Shown here in pieces: positions 25,485 through 34,424 of a DNA stretch of 64,000 nt. The DNA lies in NCBI GenBank assembly GCA_035456405.1, contig DATIDG010000060.1, positions 1 to 64,000 of the forward strand, given 5' to 3'. The notes beneath the pieces were generated by a model, which did no database searches, was not told where the DNA came from, and saw nothing but the letters and a program-made list of their open reading frames with translations. The translations under genes and the position numbers were made by a program. How positions within the stretch are numbered: the first letter of the stretch is position 1; each line of letters begins with the position of its first letter. The stretch comes from JAGVSZ01 sp035456405 (lineage in GTDB: Bacteria > Pseudomonadota > Gammaproteobacteria > Burkholderiales > SG8-39).

Positions 25485-27383
25485 TCAGTGCGCGGATGCC
25501 GCCGCGCGCCCGATGCCGGTGTTTGAGCGGACGTAGAGCTCCTCCCACATCTCCTCGGCGCGCCGGTCGCGATACAGCAGCGAGCCGATCAGCACCGCAA
25601 GGAACCCGAGCGGGATCGAGATCAGGCCTGGGTTGCGCAGCGGGAAGAGCGGCTCCTTCAATCCCACCAGCGAGGTCGTGGAGTCACCGAGCGCCTTGAT
25701 TGCGCCCTCCGCGCCGGCCTTCGCCTTCTCGGCCGCCGCGATGCCCTGCTTCGCCCTCTCGATGGCCGCCGCCTCGGTGAGACCCGGCCGATCGGCGTTG
25801 AGCTTGGTGATGCGCTCGTCCTGCGCCTTGACGATCCTCTCCTGCGCGGCTCTCACCTGCAGAGGATAGGTCATGTTCGGCGAGACGAGCACCAGGCCGA
25901 TGGCCGACAGCGTGCCCACCACCAGGCCGGCGACCACGCCGCCCGTGTTGCACTTCTTCCAGTAAAGCGTGAGCAGCACTACCGGCAGGTTCGCCGAGGC
26001 CGCCACCGCGAACGCCAATGCGACTAGGTGCGCCACGTTCTGACCCTTCGCCAGGATGCCGATCCCGATCGCGAGCAGGCCGACGATCAGCGAGCAGATG
26101 CGCGCGGCCTTGAGCTCCTCTTCCGAGGTCGCCTTGTCGCCCTTGATCACGCCCACCCAGATGTCGTGCGACATCGCCGAGGCCGCGGCGAGCACCAGCC
26201 CCGCGACCACCGCCACGATGGTGGCGAACGCGACCGCCGCGACGAACGCGAGCATCAGGTTGCCGAGGATCGAGTCCTTCCCGCCGCCGAGGAACTGCGC
26301 GAGGAGCGGCGCGGCCATGTTGCCGCCGCGGTCGATCTCGGTAATCGCCGGCGCGCCGACCTTCATCGCGGCGCCGAGGCCGAGGAAGAGCGTCAGCACG
26401 TAGAAGCCGCCGATGATCGCCATCGCCCAGATCACGCTCTTGCGCGCCTGCTGGGCCGTCGGGACGGTGAAGAATCGCATCAGTATGTGCGGCAGCCCCG
26501 CGGTGCCGAGGACGAGCGCCATGCCGAGCGAGATCTGGTCGATCGGACTCTTGAACAGCAGCCCCGGCTCGAGAAAGCGCTGGCCGAGCTCGGCCGCGCT
26601 CATGTTGCCCGCGGCGTCGCCGAGCAGCCGCGCTGCCTGGGCCTGGATGCCCGCGTCGGCGACCGCCGCCCCGAGGAATGCCGGAAGGCTGAATCCGTAC
26701 TGGCCCCATACGAGTGCCACCATCACCAGCGACGCCAGTACCAGCAGGATCGCCTTGATGATCTGCACCCAAGTGGTCGCGACCATTCCGCCGAACAGCA
26801 CGTACGCGAGCATCAGCACGCCGACGGTGGCGACCGAGATCTCGTAGTCGATGCCGATCAGCGTCTTGACCAGCACGCCGCCGCCGACCATCTGTGCCGT
26901 GAGGTAGAACGTCGACACGGTGATGGTCGAGATCGCCATGAAGGTCTTTACGGTCTTCGGGTTGTTGCGGAAGGCGAGGATGTCGCCCATCGTGTACTTG
27001 CCAATGTTGCGGCACGGCTCGGCGATCACCAGCAGCACCGTGATGTAGGCGACGAGCCAGCCCACCGAGTACATGAAGCCGTCGTAGCCGTACAGGCTGA
27101 TCAGCCCGGCAATGCCCAGGAAAGACGCGGCCGACAGGTAGTCGCCGGCGATCGCCCAGCCGTTCTGCAGGCCCGACACGCCGCCCCCGGCGGTGTAGAA
27201 GTCGGCCGCTGTCTTCGTGCGTTTCGCGGCAAGGTAGGTCACGAACATGGTGACGGCGATGATCGACCCGAAGGTGGCGAAGGTGAGGAACGTGTACTCC
27301 TTGGCCACCGCCTGGGCGAAGGCCGGGCCGGCGGCCAGCGCGAGCAGCGCGGCGACGGGCAGAACGAGGTTCTTCGCGTTCAT
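25485..27383 (-). CDS. actP: cation/acetate symporter ActP (with C-terminal insertion)
   Basis: 632-aa SLC5 sodium/solute symporter. It starts with a hydrophobic signal-like segment (PVAALLALAAGPAFAQA), as in E. coli ActP. Conserved features include FYTAGGGVSGLQNGWAIAGD, SAASFLGIAGLI and HILMRFFTVP. It imports acetate and similar short acids. It is about 80 residues longer than E. coli ActP (549). Most of the excess is an alanine/lysine/glutamate-rich, coiled-coil-like insert at about residues 505-577, just before the last membrane helix. It follows yjcH by 10 bases and ends at a strong terminator. Confidence 0.94.
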   Translation of the reverse strand: MNAKNLVLPVAALLALAAGPAFAQAVAKEYTFLTFATFGSIIAVTMFVTYLAAKRTKTAADFYTAGGGVSGLQNGWAIAGDYLSAASFLGIAGLISLYGYDGFMYSVGWLVAYITVLLVIAEPCRNIGKYTMGDILAFRNNPKTVKTFMAISTITVSTFYLTAQMVGGGVLVKTLIGIDYEISVATVGVLMLAYVLFGGMVATTWVQIIKAILLVLASLVMVALVWGQYGFSLPAFLGAAVADAGIQAQAARLLGDAAGNMSAAELGQRFLEPGLLFKSPIDQISLGMALVLGTAGLPHILMRFFTVPTAQQARKSVIWAMAIIGGFYVLTLFLGLGAAMKVGAPAITEIDRGGNMAAPLLAQFLGGGKDSILGNLMLAFVAAVAFATIVAVVAGLVLAAASAMSHDIWVGVIKGDKATSEEELKAARICSLIVGLLAIGIGILAKGQNVAHLVALAFAVAASANLPVVLLTLYWKKCNTGGVVAGLVVGTLSAIGLVLVSPNMTYPLQVRAAQERIVKAQDERITKLNADRPGLTEAAAIERAKQGIAAAEKAKAGAEGAIKALGDSTTSLVGLKEPLFPLRNPGLISIPLGFLAVLIGSLLYRDRRAEEMWEELYVRSNTGIGRAAASAH

Positions 27384-27393
27384 GATCGCCTCC

Positions 27394-27720
27394 TCAGCGG
27401 GCCTTCAGACCGGTCGCGTGCGCGTCGCGCGCGATCGCGTCGGCCATGGCGTCGAACTCGCTCGCCTTGCGCGCGTAGAACCATGCGATGCCCCAGGCGA
27501 CCAGGAACTGCGACAGCGCGAAGACGAGGCCGAAATTGATCACGCCCCAGACCTTCACGCGGTAGAGATCGGTGAAGTAAGCCGCACCGATCGGCAGGAG
27601 GAAGTAGTAGACCACCGAGAAGGCCATCAGGCCCCACAGGAAGCGCGACTTCCGCGCATGGAGCTCCTGGAAGCGGGGATCCGCATCGATCGCGGACCAG
27701 TTCATCGTCGTGCCGGCCAT
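27394..27720 (-). CDS. yjcH: DUF485 family inner-membrane protein (YjcH-like)
   Basis: 108-aa protein with two membrane helices (FLWGLMAFSVVYYFLLPIGAAYF and VINFGLVFALSQFLVAWGIAWFYA) and the family's DPRFQELHARKSRF entry. It is normally encoded directly upstream of actP and presumed to assist the symporter. I start at ATG 27720 (MAGTTMNW) because GGAGGAG precedes it by six bases; the open frame runs nine codons further. A promoter with CGTAAG repeats lies about 50-105 bases upstream. Confidence 0.93.
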   Translation of the reverse strand: MAGTTMNWSAIDADPRFQELHARKSRFLWGLMAFSVVYYFLLPIGAAYFTDLYRVKVWGVINFGLVFALSQFLVAWGIAWFYARKASEFDAMADAIARDAHATGLKAR

Positions 27721-27772
27721 GGTTCTCTCCTCCAAAGGTGATCTCATCGCGAGATGTTTCGCGCACCCCGGA

Positions 27773-27827
27773 ATTCTAGGCGCGCGGCCTTACGCCGCTC
27801 TGACCCCCGGTTGACGCGGGGCTTACG
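27773..27827 (-). promoter_or_regulatory. yjcH-actP promoter with CGTAAG activator motif
   Basis: On the minus strand TAGAAT (27778-27773) is preceded, after exactly 10 bases, by CGTAAG (27794-27789), with no good -35 box. Another CGTAAG lies 33 bases upstream (27827-27822), three helical turns away, with CGTCAA at 27816-27811. An AGTAAG follows at 27847-27842. The CGTAAG-N10-TAGAAT layout recurs at acs. I infer an activator-dependent promoter. Confidence 0.55.
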
Positions 27828-27897
27828 AAGCTGACAGCGAGCTTACTGCCAAGCCTGCATGGCGCGAGCTGCGGCGTCAATCCGCGCCGCATCCCGG

Positions 27898-29421
27898 TCA
27901 GGCCCCGAACCCCCCGCTGCGCAGCGAGAAATCGCGCGCAAGGCGAGCCTGCAACTTCCGGGCCTGTCGCAATGCTTCCTTGAGGATCCGGCGATTCAGC
28001 TCGTTGAGAGAATCCGGGTCGAGATGGTTGTGCAACGGCTCGCCACGCGCGGACTGGGCGGCGTTCAGCTGCAGCCGCAGCAGCTGGAGGAACCGGAACG
28101 CCTCGCGCCAGGCCTCGGCTTCGACGGCAGGCACGCCGCGGGCGCGGGCGACCCCGGCGATCCGCTCGAGCGTGTTGCTCGCGGCGACGCCCGATGCGAG
28201 CGCGTAGATCCGCGCCGACTCGACGAACGGCTGGACGCCGTTCACCTTGAGGTCGAGCGTGCCCGGGTGGTCGCCGCCGCTCGCGAGGACGAAATCGCGC
28301 ACGAGGCCGAGCGGCGGCTGGTTCCCGAGCGCGTTCTGCGCCATGAGCAGCAGAAAGCCGCTCCGGTCGACGGCGTAGGCGGTGAGCCAGGCGCGCAGCG
28401 CCGCGACGATCCCCCGCTCGCCCCAGACCGGCCGGAAGTCGAAGAAGATCGCCGCGTTGAGGAGCGCCTCCGGCTCCGGGCGGTCGATCCACTCGCCGAA
28501 GCGCCGGCGCCACTCCGTCGCCGAAAGGCACCAGCGCGGGTTGCCCGCCATGATCTCGCCGCGGCACAGCGGCAGGCCGCACTGGTCGAGCGCGCGATTC
28601 ACGGCGTCGGCCGCGGGAGCGAGCACCGCACGGCGACCGTCCGGATCGGCGTCGTCCGCGAACACGATCGCGTTGTCCTGGTCGGTGGCGAGCGTCTGCT
28701 CGCCGCGGCCCGCGCTCCCGAGCGCAATCCAGCAGCCGCCAGCCGCCCGGAGCGCCGCGGCCGCGCCGGTAAGCTCGACGAGCCGCGCCGTGAGCAGGTC
28801 GTTGAGCGCGGTCACCAGCCCGGTGATCGCATCGGATCCGATACCCTCGTCGAGCAGGCGCTGCGGGAGAGCGCGCATGCGCGCAGCCGCGGCCGCCACC
28901 GCCGGGACGTCCGTCGCCGCACGGATCGCCGCACGCACCTCGTCGATCCCGCCGCGCCAGAGCGAGAACAACCGCGACTCCGACACCACGCCGACGAGGC
29001 GCCCGTCCTCCACGAGCGGAACGTGCCGGATGTTCTCGCGCGCCATCAGCAGCGCCGCCTCGAACGCCGGCGCGTGCGGCGGCAGCGTCCAGATCTCGCG
29101 CGACATCACGGCTCCTACCGGCGTATCCAGATCGGCGGCAGGGAGCGCAACGCGCTCGAGCACGTCGTGCAGGGTGAACACGCCGAGCGGCCGGCGTTCC
29201 GCATCGACGACGATGATCGACCCGATGCGCGCGCGCTGCATCATCACGAGCACTGTCCGCAGCGGCGTGTCGGGTGCGCAGCTCACCGGCTCACGCACCG
29301 CGAGCCCGGCGAGCGGGCGGTCCAGCCAGCGGTCGGCCCCGGCCTGTGCGCCACGGAACGCGTGGACCGGCGCCTCGAGCGGGACGTCCGTGCCGGGATC
29401 GGTCGGGGATGGGGCGGTCAT
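27898..29421 (-). CDS. CBS-pair/DUF294 putative nucleotidyltransferase (copy 1)
   Basis: 507 aa. Two CBS domains (about residues 35-155: RIGSIIVVDAERRPLGVFTLHD and NIRHVPLVEDGRLVGVVSE) should bind adenine nucleotides. They are followed by a DUF294 nucleotidyltransferase-like domain with GSAGRGEQTLATDQDNA, the GS...D.D motif shared with GlnE/GlnD, and a helical C-terminal DUF294 domain. Similar genes accompany actP in Pseudomonas. I infer energy-state-dependent covalent modification of an unknown protein, perhaps part of the acetate control. No cyclic-nucleotide domain is present. It lies upstream of yjcH on the same strand, across a 177-base promoter region. Confidence 0.9.
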   Translation of the reverse strand: MTAPSPTDPGTDVPLEAPVHAFRGAQAGADRWLDRPLAGLAVREPVSCAPDTPLRTVLVMMQRARIGSIIVVDAERRPLGVFTLHDVLERVALPAADLDTPVGAVMSREIWTLPPHAPAFEAALLMARENIRHVPLVEDGRLVGVVSESRLFSLWRGGIDEVRAAIRAATDVPAVAAAAARMRALPQRLLDEGIGSDAITGLVTALNDLLTARLVELTGAAAALRAAGGCWIALGSAGRGEQTLATDQDNAIVFADDADPDGRRAVLAPAADAVNRALDQCGLPLCRGEIMAGNPRWCLSATEWRRRFGEWIDRPEPEALLNAAIFFDFRPVWGERGIVAALRAWLTAYAVDRSGFLLLMAQNALGNQPPLGLVRDFVLASGGDHPGTLDLKVNGVQPFVESARIYALASGVAASNTLERIAGVARARGVPAVEAEAWREAFRFLQLLRLQLNAAQSARGEPLHNHLDPDSLNELNRRILKEALRQARKLQARLARDFSLRSGGFGA

Positions 29422-29742
29422 TGGGGACGTTTCACACCGCGATTGCGCGAGAGGTTACCGCACCGCGCCAGGTTCGATCAGCCGTACCGATCATGCCGTC
29501 GTCGTGCGCCGCATGGTCACCGACGAGCCACGCTTTGCCGGCAAGTCGAGAGACGCGGGGCAGCGACTTCACCCGGCGCCACGCCCTCGGGCGCGACGCC
29601 GCCGCGAGTTGGGTACACTCGCACCGCGGGTGCCGGAATTTCTGTGCTCGTCGCCTTCCCGGACGCCCCGCCGGGGCGAGGAACCCTCGGCCCGGTCAGC
29701 CGCTCCAACAGATGCAAAGTCTTTCGTCGCAAAGGAGGGTTC
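29422..29742. other. intergenic region between divergent genes
   Basis: 321 bases between the first CBS-DUF294 gene (minus) and the SPW-repeat gene (plus). A possible extended -10 (TGGGTACACT, about 29609-29618) faces the plus strand without a clear -35. No RNA gene, terminator or repeat is visible. Confidence 0.4.
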
Positions 29743-30087
29743 ATGTCACGTATGCACTGGCAAGACTGGGCGAGCCTGATCCTCGGCCTGTGGCTCGTCG
29801 TGGCACCCTGGATCGTGGGCTTTTCGGGGAACGAAGCAGCGACGTGGAATGGCGTGCTGCTCGGGATCGCGGTGATCGTGCTCACGCTGGTGGACGCGTT
29901 CCGACCCGACCCGTGGCCCGAGCGCGTGAGCCTGATCGTCGGCCTGTGGGTCGCGATCTCGCCGATGGTCCTCGGGTTTTCGGACGACAAGGCCGCCGCG
30001 ACGAGCACGGCGCTCACCGGGGTCGTGATCGTGCTGCTCGAGGCCTGGGCGGCGTGGATGGAGCGCAAGCCCCGCGCAACCGCCTGA
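29743..30087 (+). CDS. SPW-repeat membrane protein
   Basis: 114-aa inner-membrane protein made of two tandem SPW repeats, each a pair of helices. The first has DWASLILGLWLVVAPWIVGFS and the second ERVSLIVGLWVAISPMVLGFS. A perfect AAAGGAGGG lies a few bases before ATG 29743. It is a single-gene unit on the plus strand with its own terminator, inserted between the two CBS-DUF294 genes. Function unknown; SPW proteins are often stress-associated, but nothing here proves that. Confidence 0.92.
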   Translation: MSRMHWQDWASLILGLWLVVAPWIVGFSGNEAATWNGVLLGIAVIVLTLVDAFRPDPWPERVSLIVGLWVAISPMVLGFSDDKAAATSTALTGVVIVLLEAWAAWMERKPRATA

Positions 30088-30122
30088 TCGGCCGGCCGGT
30101 CGAAAGGCCGGGCACTCACGAA

Positions 30123-30147
30123 GGGCCGCCGCGCGCGGCCCTTTTTT
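30123..30147 (+). terminator. Rho-independent terminator of SPW gene
   Basis: GC-rich hairpin from GGGCCGC to GCGGCCC followed by six T residues (30142-30147), 36 bases after the stop codon. A textbook intrinsic terminator on the plus strand. Confidence 0.92.
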
Positions 30148-30213
30148 CGGGTTCTTCGTCGATTTGCGGGTACGAGGGCGCCCGAACGGTCGTCGCTGCC
30201 GCAAGTCCGCTCG

Positions 30214-31674
30214 TCAGAGCTGGAAGTCGAGCGCGAGCCGCGTCTGGAGATCGCGGCCGAGGCGGAACGCTTCTTTGAGCGTGCGCCGGTCAAGCTCGTT
30301 CAGCCGCTCGGGGTCGACGCGGTTCGCCCCCTCCGCCGTGAGCGACTCGAGCCCCGCCTGGTGCCGCAGCCGGATCTGCTGGATGAAAAAGAACGCCGCC
30401 ACCATCGCCTCGCCTTCGGCGGGGCTCATCGCTCCTGCGCCGGCCGCCGCCCGCAGGCGCTCCGCCGTATTGGTCTGCGGCAGCCCGCGTGCAAGCGCCA
30501 GAATCCGCGCGGTGTCTATGAACGGGCGCACGCCGTACATCTTGAGGTTGATCGTGTGCGGCGCGTTCGGCGCGTCCTCGGTTGTGAAATCGCGCAGTCG
30601 CCCGAGGGGCGGTCGCGCCTGCAACGCGTTCTCGGCCATCAGACGGAGAAAGTTCTGGCGCGAACGCGTCACCCCGACGAACCACTCCCGCAGATCGGTC
30701 GCGAGCCGCGCGTCGCCGTGGACCGCGCGGAAGTCGAAGCAGATCGCCGCGTCGAGAAGCGCCTTCGGATCCGAGTTGTCGAGCCAGCCCCGGAGCTTCG
30801 CCTTCCACTCGTCAACCGACAGGCATAGCTCGGGGTTCGAAGCCATCACGTTCCCCTGGCACAACGGGTAGCCGCAGGCATCGAGCGCCTCGTTGACCGC
30901 GCGTGCGTACGGGAGGAGCTTCGCCCGCGTCGCGCGCGGCGGCGCGCCGTCATGCGCCTCGAACAGGAGCCCGTTGTCCTGGTCAGTGGCGAAGGTCTGC
31001 TCGAGCCGGCCCTCGCTCCCGAACGCGAGCCAGCACCATCCGATGCGTTCCCAGTGATACCGCTTGCGCGCGAGCTCGATGATCCGCTGCGCGAGGCGGT
31101 CGTTCAGCACGGTGACGAAGAGCGTGAGCTGCTCGGCCGCGACCCCTTGCTCCACGAGCAGCCGGGTGAGCCGGCGCACCCGGTCGGCGAGACCCGCGAG
31201 CGCCTCGACGTCGCGCGCGAGGCGGATCTCCATCGTGAGCTCGCCCAGGCCGAGCCGCTGCAGCGAGAAGAGGTCGCGCTCTGAAATCACTCCGACCAGT
31301 TGGTCGGCCTCGGTGACCAGCACGTGCCGGATGCCCTGATCGACCATCATGAGCGCGGCCTCGTACGCCGGCGCGTGGCCCGGCAGCGCGAACGGCTCGG
31401 GGGTCATCGCGTGCCCGATCGCGCGCCCGAGGCCGCCTTCCGCGACCACGGCCATCAGGTCGCGCTCGGTGAAGATTCCGACCGGACGCTGCCGGTCGTC
31501 CACCACCACGATGGCGCCCACCTCTTCGGCACGCATCAGCGCGACCGCCTCGGCGACCGGACGCTGCGCGTCGCACACGATCGGCGCGCGGCGGACGAGC
31601 GTGCGCAGCGCACGCGCGAGCGTTCGATGCTCGGCCGCGAGGCGGCGTTCCAGCGGGGCTTCGGGTTCGGCCAT
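30214..31674 (-). CDS. CBS-pair/DUF294 putative nucleotidyltransferase (copy 2)
   Basis: 486 aa, paralogue of the gene at 27898. It has CBS domains (VGAIVVVDDRQRPVGIFTERD; GIRHVLVTEADQLVGVISERD), a DUF294 nucleotidyltransferase motif GSEGRLEQTFATDQDNG and the matching helical C-terminal domain (FIDTARILALARGLPQTNT). It follows the second exonuclease-sensor gene after about 200 bases on the same strand, so it may be the last gene of that cassette. Start: ATG 31674 with GGAGCAGG upstream; ATG 31704 would add ten residues. Confidence 0.9.
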   Translation of the reverse strand: MAEPEAPLERRLAAEHRTLARALRTLVRRAPIVCDAQRPVAEAVALMRAEEVGAIVVVDDRQRPVGIFTERDLMAVVAEGGLGRAIGHAMTPEPFALPGHAPAYEAALMMVDQGIRHVLVTEADQLVGVISERDLFSLQRLGLGELTMEIRLARDVEALAGLADRVRRLTRLLVEQGVAAEQLTLFVTVLNDRLAQRIIELARKRYHWERIGWCWLAFGSEGRLEQTFATDQDNGLLFEAHDGAPPRATRAKLLPYARAVNEALDACGYPLCQGNVMASNPELCLSVDEWKAKLRGWLDNSDPKALLDAAICFDFRAVHGDARLATDLREWFVGVTRSRQNFLRLMAENALQARPPLGRLRDFTTEDAPNAPHTINLKMYGVRPFIDTARILALARGLPQTNTAERLRAAAGAGAMSPAEGEAMVAAFFFIQQIRLRHQAGLESLTAEGANRVDPERLNELDRRTLKEAFRLGRDLQTRLALDFQL

Positions 31675-31871
31675 CGCGCGCCTGCTCCAGCCCGGATTCT
31701 TCACTACCGTGATTCGATCCGTCCAGCAGGATGATCAAGACGGTCGCGCGACCGCGAGACGGTGCGCTTCGCCGCCCGCGCCGTGAGGTAACTCGTTGAT
31801 TGTGCGCGGGACGATGCCATTCTTGCGCGCAGGTAAGCTGCGGAGCACCGCGTCGAGGCGTTCTGCACCTA

Positions 31872-34016
31872 TCAATACTGCAGCCGCGCCGCGTAGGTGT
31901 CGCGCGACACCTCGAGCGCCTGTTTCAGCGTCAGGATGCCGCGCTCGGCGAGCAGCGGCAGCAGCTTCAGGAACACCTCTCCGGTCACGAGCGCGTCGCC
32001 GAGCGCGGTATGGCGCCCGATGACCGGGACGCCGACGCGTTCCGCAATCGCGTCGAGGCTGTGGTTCTCGAGGTTCGGATGCAGCGCAGCCGACAGGAGC
32101 AGCGTGTCGAGCACCGGCTGGGCAAACCGGATCCCGGTCGCCGCCTCCTTCAGCTCGAGGAAGCGCATGTCGAACGCGGCGTTGTGCGCGACGAGCACCG
32201 TGTCCTCGCAGAAGCGGTGGAACGCCGGCAGCACCGCGCCGATGGTCGGCTGGCCGGCGAGCGCGCGCTCGTCGATGCCGTGAACGCGCATGGCGGCGCG
32301 GTCGATCGGCCGTTGCGGGTTCACCAGCTGCTCGAACACCTCCTGCTTGAGCAGCCGCCCGTTGACGATGCGCACCGCGCCGAGCGAGATGATCTCGTCG
32401 CCCGCCGAGGGCTCGAGGCCGGTGGTCTCGGTGTCGAACACGGTGTAACTCAGCTCCGCGAGCCGCCGCTCGACTAGGTCGGCCGCGGTGTCGATGCGCT
32501 CGAAGAGGTCGAAGTCGTAATACTCGGGCCGGCTGCCGACCGCCGCCGGGCGCACTGCCGGGGCCGCGACCGGCTCGCCGAGCGGCAGCAGGAAGCGGAA
32601 CCATGCGCTGTGACTGGTCTTGTTCGCGAGGCTCCACACCTCGCCGCCGTGGCGCTCGAGCACGTCCTTCAAGGTGAGCGGAGTCTCGTCGGCACCGATG
32701 CGCATCGGCTGCGTCTCCCACAGCGCGAGCGCGTCGCGGGCGACGATCGCACCGGTCCAGACGAGATCGAGCTCGGCGAAGCCGCCGCTCGCGCGGGCAC
32801 GGAAGCGGATCCCGCGCACGCCGTACTCGTCGCGCAGCTGCGCCGCGAGGTAGGCGACGCCCTGGACAAAGGCGAAGCTGTCGACCCTCACCCACACCTC
32901 CTCGGGCTCCTCGTCGCTCGCTGTCGGAATGCCGACCGCCTCTTCCACGCGCCGCCGCGCGACGCTCACCAGGTCGACGATCCGCATGTCCTCGAGCGTG
33001 AGGCTCGCCTTGAGCGCATCGGCATAGTCGCGCAGCGCGACATTCAGCTTGTCGGTCAGCCCGCGCGACTCTGCGGCGATGATCTGCACGAACTGCGCGC
33101 GGCGCTCGGGCTCCATGTCCGGGAACGCGGCGAGACTCTCCCCAGCGGCGCGGATGTTCGCCACCGGTGCGCGCACGCCGGTCGCGAGCGCGTGCAGCAG
33201 CGCGAGCCGCTGGCCCTCACGTCCCACCAGCCCGCTCACGTCGTCGAGCGCGAACACCATGCCCGCAACCGCGCGCTCGGTCGACAGGAACGGCGCAACC
33301 TGCACCTGCAGCAGCGTACCGTGCGTGGCCCCGGTCACGAAGCGCGTGGCCGGCCGGTCGACGCCGCGATCGAGTTGGTGCTGGATCTTGTCGAGCGCGT
33401 GCGCCACCTGGTCGCGGTCGAGGAGCGCGAATACCGAGCGTCCCAATCCGAGCGGGACGTGCCGCTCCCGCCCGCCGCGCTCTCCGCCACCGAGCAGCGC
33501 GAGCGCCCGCTCGTTGTAGAGCAGGATGCGGCCTTGCGCATTGCAGACCAGCACGCCCTCGGAGAGCTCGGACATCAGTGCCGCCAGGCGGTTGCGCTCC
33601 TCCTCGACACGCGCACGCGCTTCCGCGCTCTTCGCGTCGAGGTCGCGCTCGGCGCGCCGATACGCCTCGGCGAGGCGGTTGATCGCGCCGGCGAGCTCCG
33701 CCATCTCCGCGCCACCCGCGGCGGCGACGCGGTAGTCCGGGTTCGCGCCGAGCACCACGTTCGTCTGCTCGGCGAGCTGGCGTACAGCGACCGGGTAGCG
33801 ACCGGCAAGCCACCTAAGCACGCCCGCGCACACGAAGGCGAGGATCGCCGCGGCGTAGACGAGCCCCGGCGCCTGCTCCTCGAGCACGCGCGCAAGAACC
33901 TCGCGGCTGGGTCCCTCGGCCCCCACCCAGACGGCGAGCCCGAAGGCGCCGATCACGGCGAGCACGCCGGCGTAGAAGGCCGCGAGCCACAGCGCGAACT
34001 TCGCCCGCGACCTCAT
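31872..34016 (-). CDS. membrane PAS/degenerate-kinase protein fused to DEDDh exonuclease (copy 2)
   Basis: 714 aa with the same layout as the copy at 19989. It has two membrane helices within residues 8-70, a coiled coil, a PAS domain (LSEGVLVCNAQGRILLYN) and a degenerate kinase-like region where histidine is absent (ALATGVRAPVANIRA). The 187-residue C-terminal DnaQ-type exonuclease has D528/E530, D616, H669 and D674 in place. The exonuclease domains of the two copies are exactly equal in length and nearly collinear. Start overlaps the response-regulator stop by four bases (ATGA), again indicating coupled synthesis. Confidence 0.88.
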   Translation of the reverse strand: MRSRAKFALWLAAFYAGVLAVIGAFGLAVWVGAEGPSREVLARVLEEQAPGLVYAAAILAFVCAGVLRWLAGRYPVAVRQLAEQTNVVLGANPDYRVAAAGGAEMAELAGAINRLAEAYRRAERDLDAKSAEARARVEEERNRLAALMSELSEGVLVCNAQGRILLYNERALALLGGGERGGRERHVPLGLGRSVFALLDRDQVAHALDKIQHQLDRGVDRPATRFVTGATHGTLLQVQVAPFLSTERAVAGMVFALDDVSGLVGREGQRLALLHALATGVRAPVANIRAAGESLAAFPDMEPERRAQFVQIIAAESRGLTDKLNVALRDYADALKASLTLEDMRIVDLVSVARRRVEEAVGIPTASDEEPEEVWVRVDSFAFVQGVAYLAAQLRDEYGVRGIRFRARASGGFAELDLVWTGAIVARDALALWETQPMRIGADETPLTLKDVLERHGGEVWSLANKTSHSAWFRFLLPLGEPVAAPAVRPAAVGSRPEYYDFDLFERIDTAADLVERRLAELSYTVFDTETTGLEPSAGDEIISLGAVRIVNGRLLKQEVFEQLVNPQRPIDRAAMRVHGIDERALAGQPTIGAVLPAFHRFCEDTVLVAHNAAFDMRFLELKEAATGIRFAQPVLDTLLLSAALHPNLENHSLDAIAERVGVPVIGRHTALGDALVTGEVFLKLLPLLAERGILTLKQALEVSRDTYAARLQY

Positions 34017-34402
34017 CCGCCGCTCGGCTTCGCGCTCTCCTCGAAGAGCCCTTCGATCTGGTCGATGAGCTCCTGGGTCGAGAAAGGTTTCGTGACGTAG
34101 AGGTCTGCGCCGAGCGCGAGCCCCTTGCTCACCTCCGCCTCACGGCCCTTGGCGGAGAGCATCACGATCTTGATGTGCCGCCACTCGGGCCGCTCGCGCA
34201 TGCGCTGGCAGACCTCGTAGCCGCTCTTGATCGGCATCATGACGTCGAGCAGGACCACGTCGGGCGAGTCGCGCTCGATCGCCGCGAGCGCCTCCTCGCC
34301 ATTGGTCGCCACCTTGACCTCGTGGCCGCTGCGCTGGAGCAGGAACTCGAGTGCAGTGACGATGTTCGGCTCGTCGTCGACGATCAGTACCTTGCGCTTC
34401 AC
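34013..34402 (-). CDS. receiver-only response regulator (copy 2)
   Basis: 129-aa CheY-like protein with D53 in VVLLDVMMP, D9/D10/E11 pocket, S in MLSAKG and K in VTKPF. There is no output domain, only a short polar tail. It is a clear paralogue of the regulator at 22109 with the same gene neighbours and spacing. Presumed phosphorylation partner is the kinase encoded 22 bases upstream. Confidence 0.95.
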   Translation of the reverse strand: MKRKVLIVDDEPNIVTALEFLLQRSGHEVKVATNGEEALAAIERDSPDVVLLDVMMPIKSGYEVCQRMRERPEWRHIKIVMLSAKGREAEVSKGLALGADLYVTKPFSTQELIDQIEGLFEESAKPSGG

Positions 34403-34424
34403 TTTCGCGTCTCCTTCCGCGGCC

